Shown here: positions 14,137-15,141 of the stretch, piece by piece
Layout of the letters: each line of letters starts with the position of its first letter
Numbering within the stretch: position 1 is the first letter of the stretch
NCBI GenBank assembly: GCA_050249455.1
Contig: JBFWQM010000130.1
Location: 1 to 15,141, forward strand
Direction: 5' to 3'
DNA from: JBFWQM01 sp050249455
Lineage (GTDB): Bacteria > Pseudomonadota > Alphaproteobacteria > MPNO01 > VGEU01
Length of the DNA stretch: 15,141 nucleotides
Program-made: the position numbers and the translations under genes
The notes under the pieces: generated by a model
Told to the model about the DNA's origin: nothing
Seen by the model: only the letters and a program-made list of their open reading frames with translations
Databases searched by the model: none

Positions 14137-14165
14137 GAGTTATGCGGAGGGTGGCTCAAAGTCAA
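14137..14165 (-). promoter_or_regulatory. Candidate sigma-70 promoter for the choice-of-anchor A gene
   Basis: The minus strand reads TTGACT (14160-14165), 17 bases, then TAACTC (14137-14142). The -35 is near consensus and the spacing ideal; the -10 is weak. Transcription would start some 35 bases before the ATG at 14093. Confidence 0.4.
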
Positions 14166-14192
14166 TTCCGAACCGTAAACGATCAAGTCTCG

Positions 14193-14213
14193 CGCTCATT
14201 CGCCGCATGAGCG
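14193..14213. repeat. Inverted repeat upstream of the ROK gene
   Basis: CGCTCAT (14193-14199) and ATGAGCG (14207-14213) are exact 7-base complements around a 7-base spacer. The element lies 52 bases before the proposed TTG start of the ROK gene and upstream of the minus-strand promoter candidate. It could be an operator in this divergent region or a short hairpin. Confidence 0.4.
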
Positions 14214-14265
14214 GGAACTCCTTGTTCCATCGCGGCGTTCAGCCTTCACCTCAGTGGAGAACGCC

Positions 14266-15141
14266 TTGCCGCAATCGAAGAAGGCGCAGCCCGCGGCCGT
14301 CGGCGGCCACGGCGCGGCACAACTTTCGGCCGTGACGGTCGACAGCTACAACCTTGAGCTGACCGATGAAGAGGGCTTCATCGGCGACCGCGCGAGCGGA
14401 CGCGCCTTCCGTGCGATCCTGGACGAATTGCGGGCGCAGATCCGCGAGCGCGGCGACGACCCCTTGGGCAAGAAGCCGAGCCGGCGCCTGAAGAAGGATT
14501 TCCTCGACGGCGTGCTCACCGACGGCGACCCCATGGCGGCCGGCATCGTGCACGGCGCGATCGAGGAGTTCGCCCAGCAGCTCGCCGGCGTCACCCGCCG
14601 CTTCCTGCGCCAGAAGGCGTGGCGCGACGTCGAGCGGGTGGTGATCGGCGGCGGTCTCCGCCAGAGCCGCGTCGGCGAGATCGCGATCGGCCGCGCCGCG
14701 GTGCTGCTGAGGTCGACCGGCGTCGATGTCGAGATGCAGCCGCTGCGCCACCACCCGGACGAAGCCGGCCTGATCGGTTGCGTCCATCTCGCGCCGTCCT
14801 GGATATTCCAGGGATTCGACAGCATACTCGCGGTCGACGTCGGCGGCACCAACATCCGCTGCGGCGTCGTGCGCCTCAACACCCATCGGGCGCGCGACCT
14901 GTCGAAGGTGGACGTCTGGAAATTCGACCTGTGGCGCCACGGCGACGAGTCGCCGTCGCGCGACGAAGCCGTGAAGCGCCTGTGCAAGATGCTGCGCAGC
15001 CTGGGACGCCGGGCCAGGCGCAACGGCTACAAGCTGGCGCCGTTCGTCGGCGTCGGCTGCCCGGGGGTGATCGACGGCGAAGGCGCGATCGAGCGCGGCG
15101 ACCAGAACCTGCCCGGCAAGTGGTCGAGCAGCCGCTTCAAC
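14266..15141 (+). CDS. ROK-family protein with permuted motif order (3' truncated)
   Basis: The frame is open from an upstream stop at 14176 to the window end, giving 292 residues of an incomplete protein. TTG 14266 is chosen because GGAG (14256-14259) lies 6 bases upstream; GTG 14254 is an alternative without a Shine-Dalgarno. Residues 1-85 are charged and match no domain I recognise. Residues 95-175 look like the C-terminal half of a ROK sugar kinase: an alpha-helical stretch, ERVVIGGG (123-130) and DEAGLIG (165-171). After these comes AVDVGGTNIR (189-198), the phosphate-binding motif that normally opens a ROK protein, and then GVGCPGVID (262-270) and NLPGKW. The catalytic ENDAN-type segment and zinc motif would lie beyond the edge. 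Cytoplasmic sugar-kinase-like function is plausible, but the substrate is unknown. Confidence 0.8.
   Translation, partial: MPQSKKAQPAAVGGHGAAQLSAVTVDSYNLELTDEEGFIGDRASGRAFRAILDELRAQIRERGDDPLGKKPSRRLKKDFLDGVLTDGDPMAAGIVHGAIEEFAQQLAGVTRRFLRQKAWRDVERVVIGGGLRQSRVGEIAIGRAAVLLRSTGVDVEMQPLRHHPDEAGLIGCVHLAPSWIFQGFDSILAVDVGGTNIRCGVVRLNTHRARDLSKVDVWKFDLWRHGDESPSRDEAVKRLCKMLRSLGRRARRNGYKLAPFVGVGCPGVIDGEGAIERGDQNLPGKWSSSRFN

Overview
The window is uniformly GC-rich, with long spurious antisense reading frames. It looks like a chromosomal stretch of a heterotrophic alphaproteobacterium, possibly Rhodospirillales-like. That placement is an inference from gene content: TRAP transporters, an HWE-type histidine kinase, a Crp/Fnr regulator with an N-terminal cysteine cluster, and malate synthase G. 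I saw no tRNA, rRNA, CRISPR array, insertion sequence or phage gene.

Left part (1-6308): two TRAP (tripartite ATP-independent periplasmic) uptake systems. The first reads rightwards as the end of a substrate-binding protein, then a small permease carrying an extra N-terminal TM2 and coiled-coil region, then a large DctM permease. The second is organised as dctQ-dctM on the minus strand, divergent from its own dctP on the plus strand. The two dctM genes converge and share a CTAG at their stops.

Middle (6309-9922): a ketopantoate-reductase-family oxidoreductase followed by malate synthase G (glcB). glcB closes on a perfect hairpin whose three-base loop is its own stop codon. With the transporters this suggests import and oxidation of 2-oxo, 2-hydroxy or dicarboxylic acids, with C2 units entering the TCA cycle as glyoxylate plus acetyl-CoA. 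The substrates cannot be read from sequence.

Right part (9923-15141): a tandem NIPSNAP-domain protein and a Crp/Fnr-type regulator, both on the minus strand. Next, divergent from the regulator, comes a soluble PAS-GAF-HWE histidine kinase with no response regulator beside it. A secreted choice-of-anchor A protein with a PEP-CTERM-like tail follows on the minus strand; its 3' end overlaps the kinase gene. The window ends inside a ROK-family gene on the plus strand, whose motifs appear in permuted order: C-terminal-half motifs come before the N-terminal phosphate-binding motif.

The most unusual items are the permuted ROK protein, the TM2-coiled-coil-DctQ fusion, the four-cysteine Crp/Fnr regulator, the stop-codon-in-loop hairpin, and a short element shared by the regions upstream of the reductase/glcB pair and the Crp/Fnr gene.
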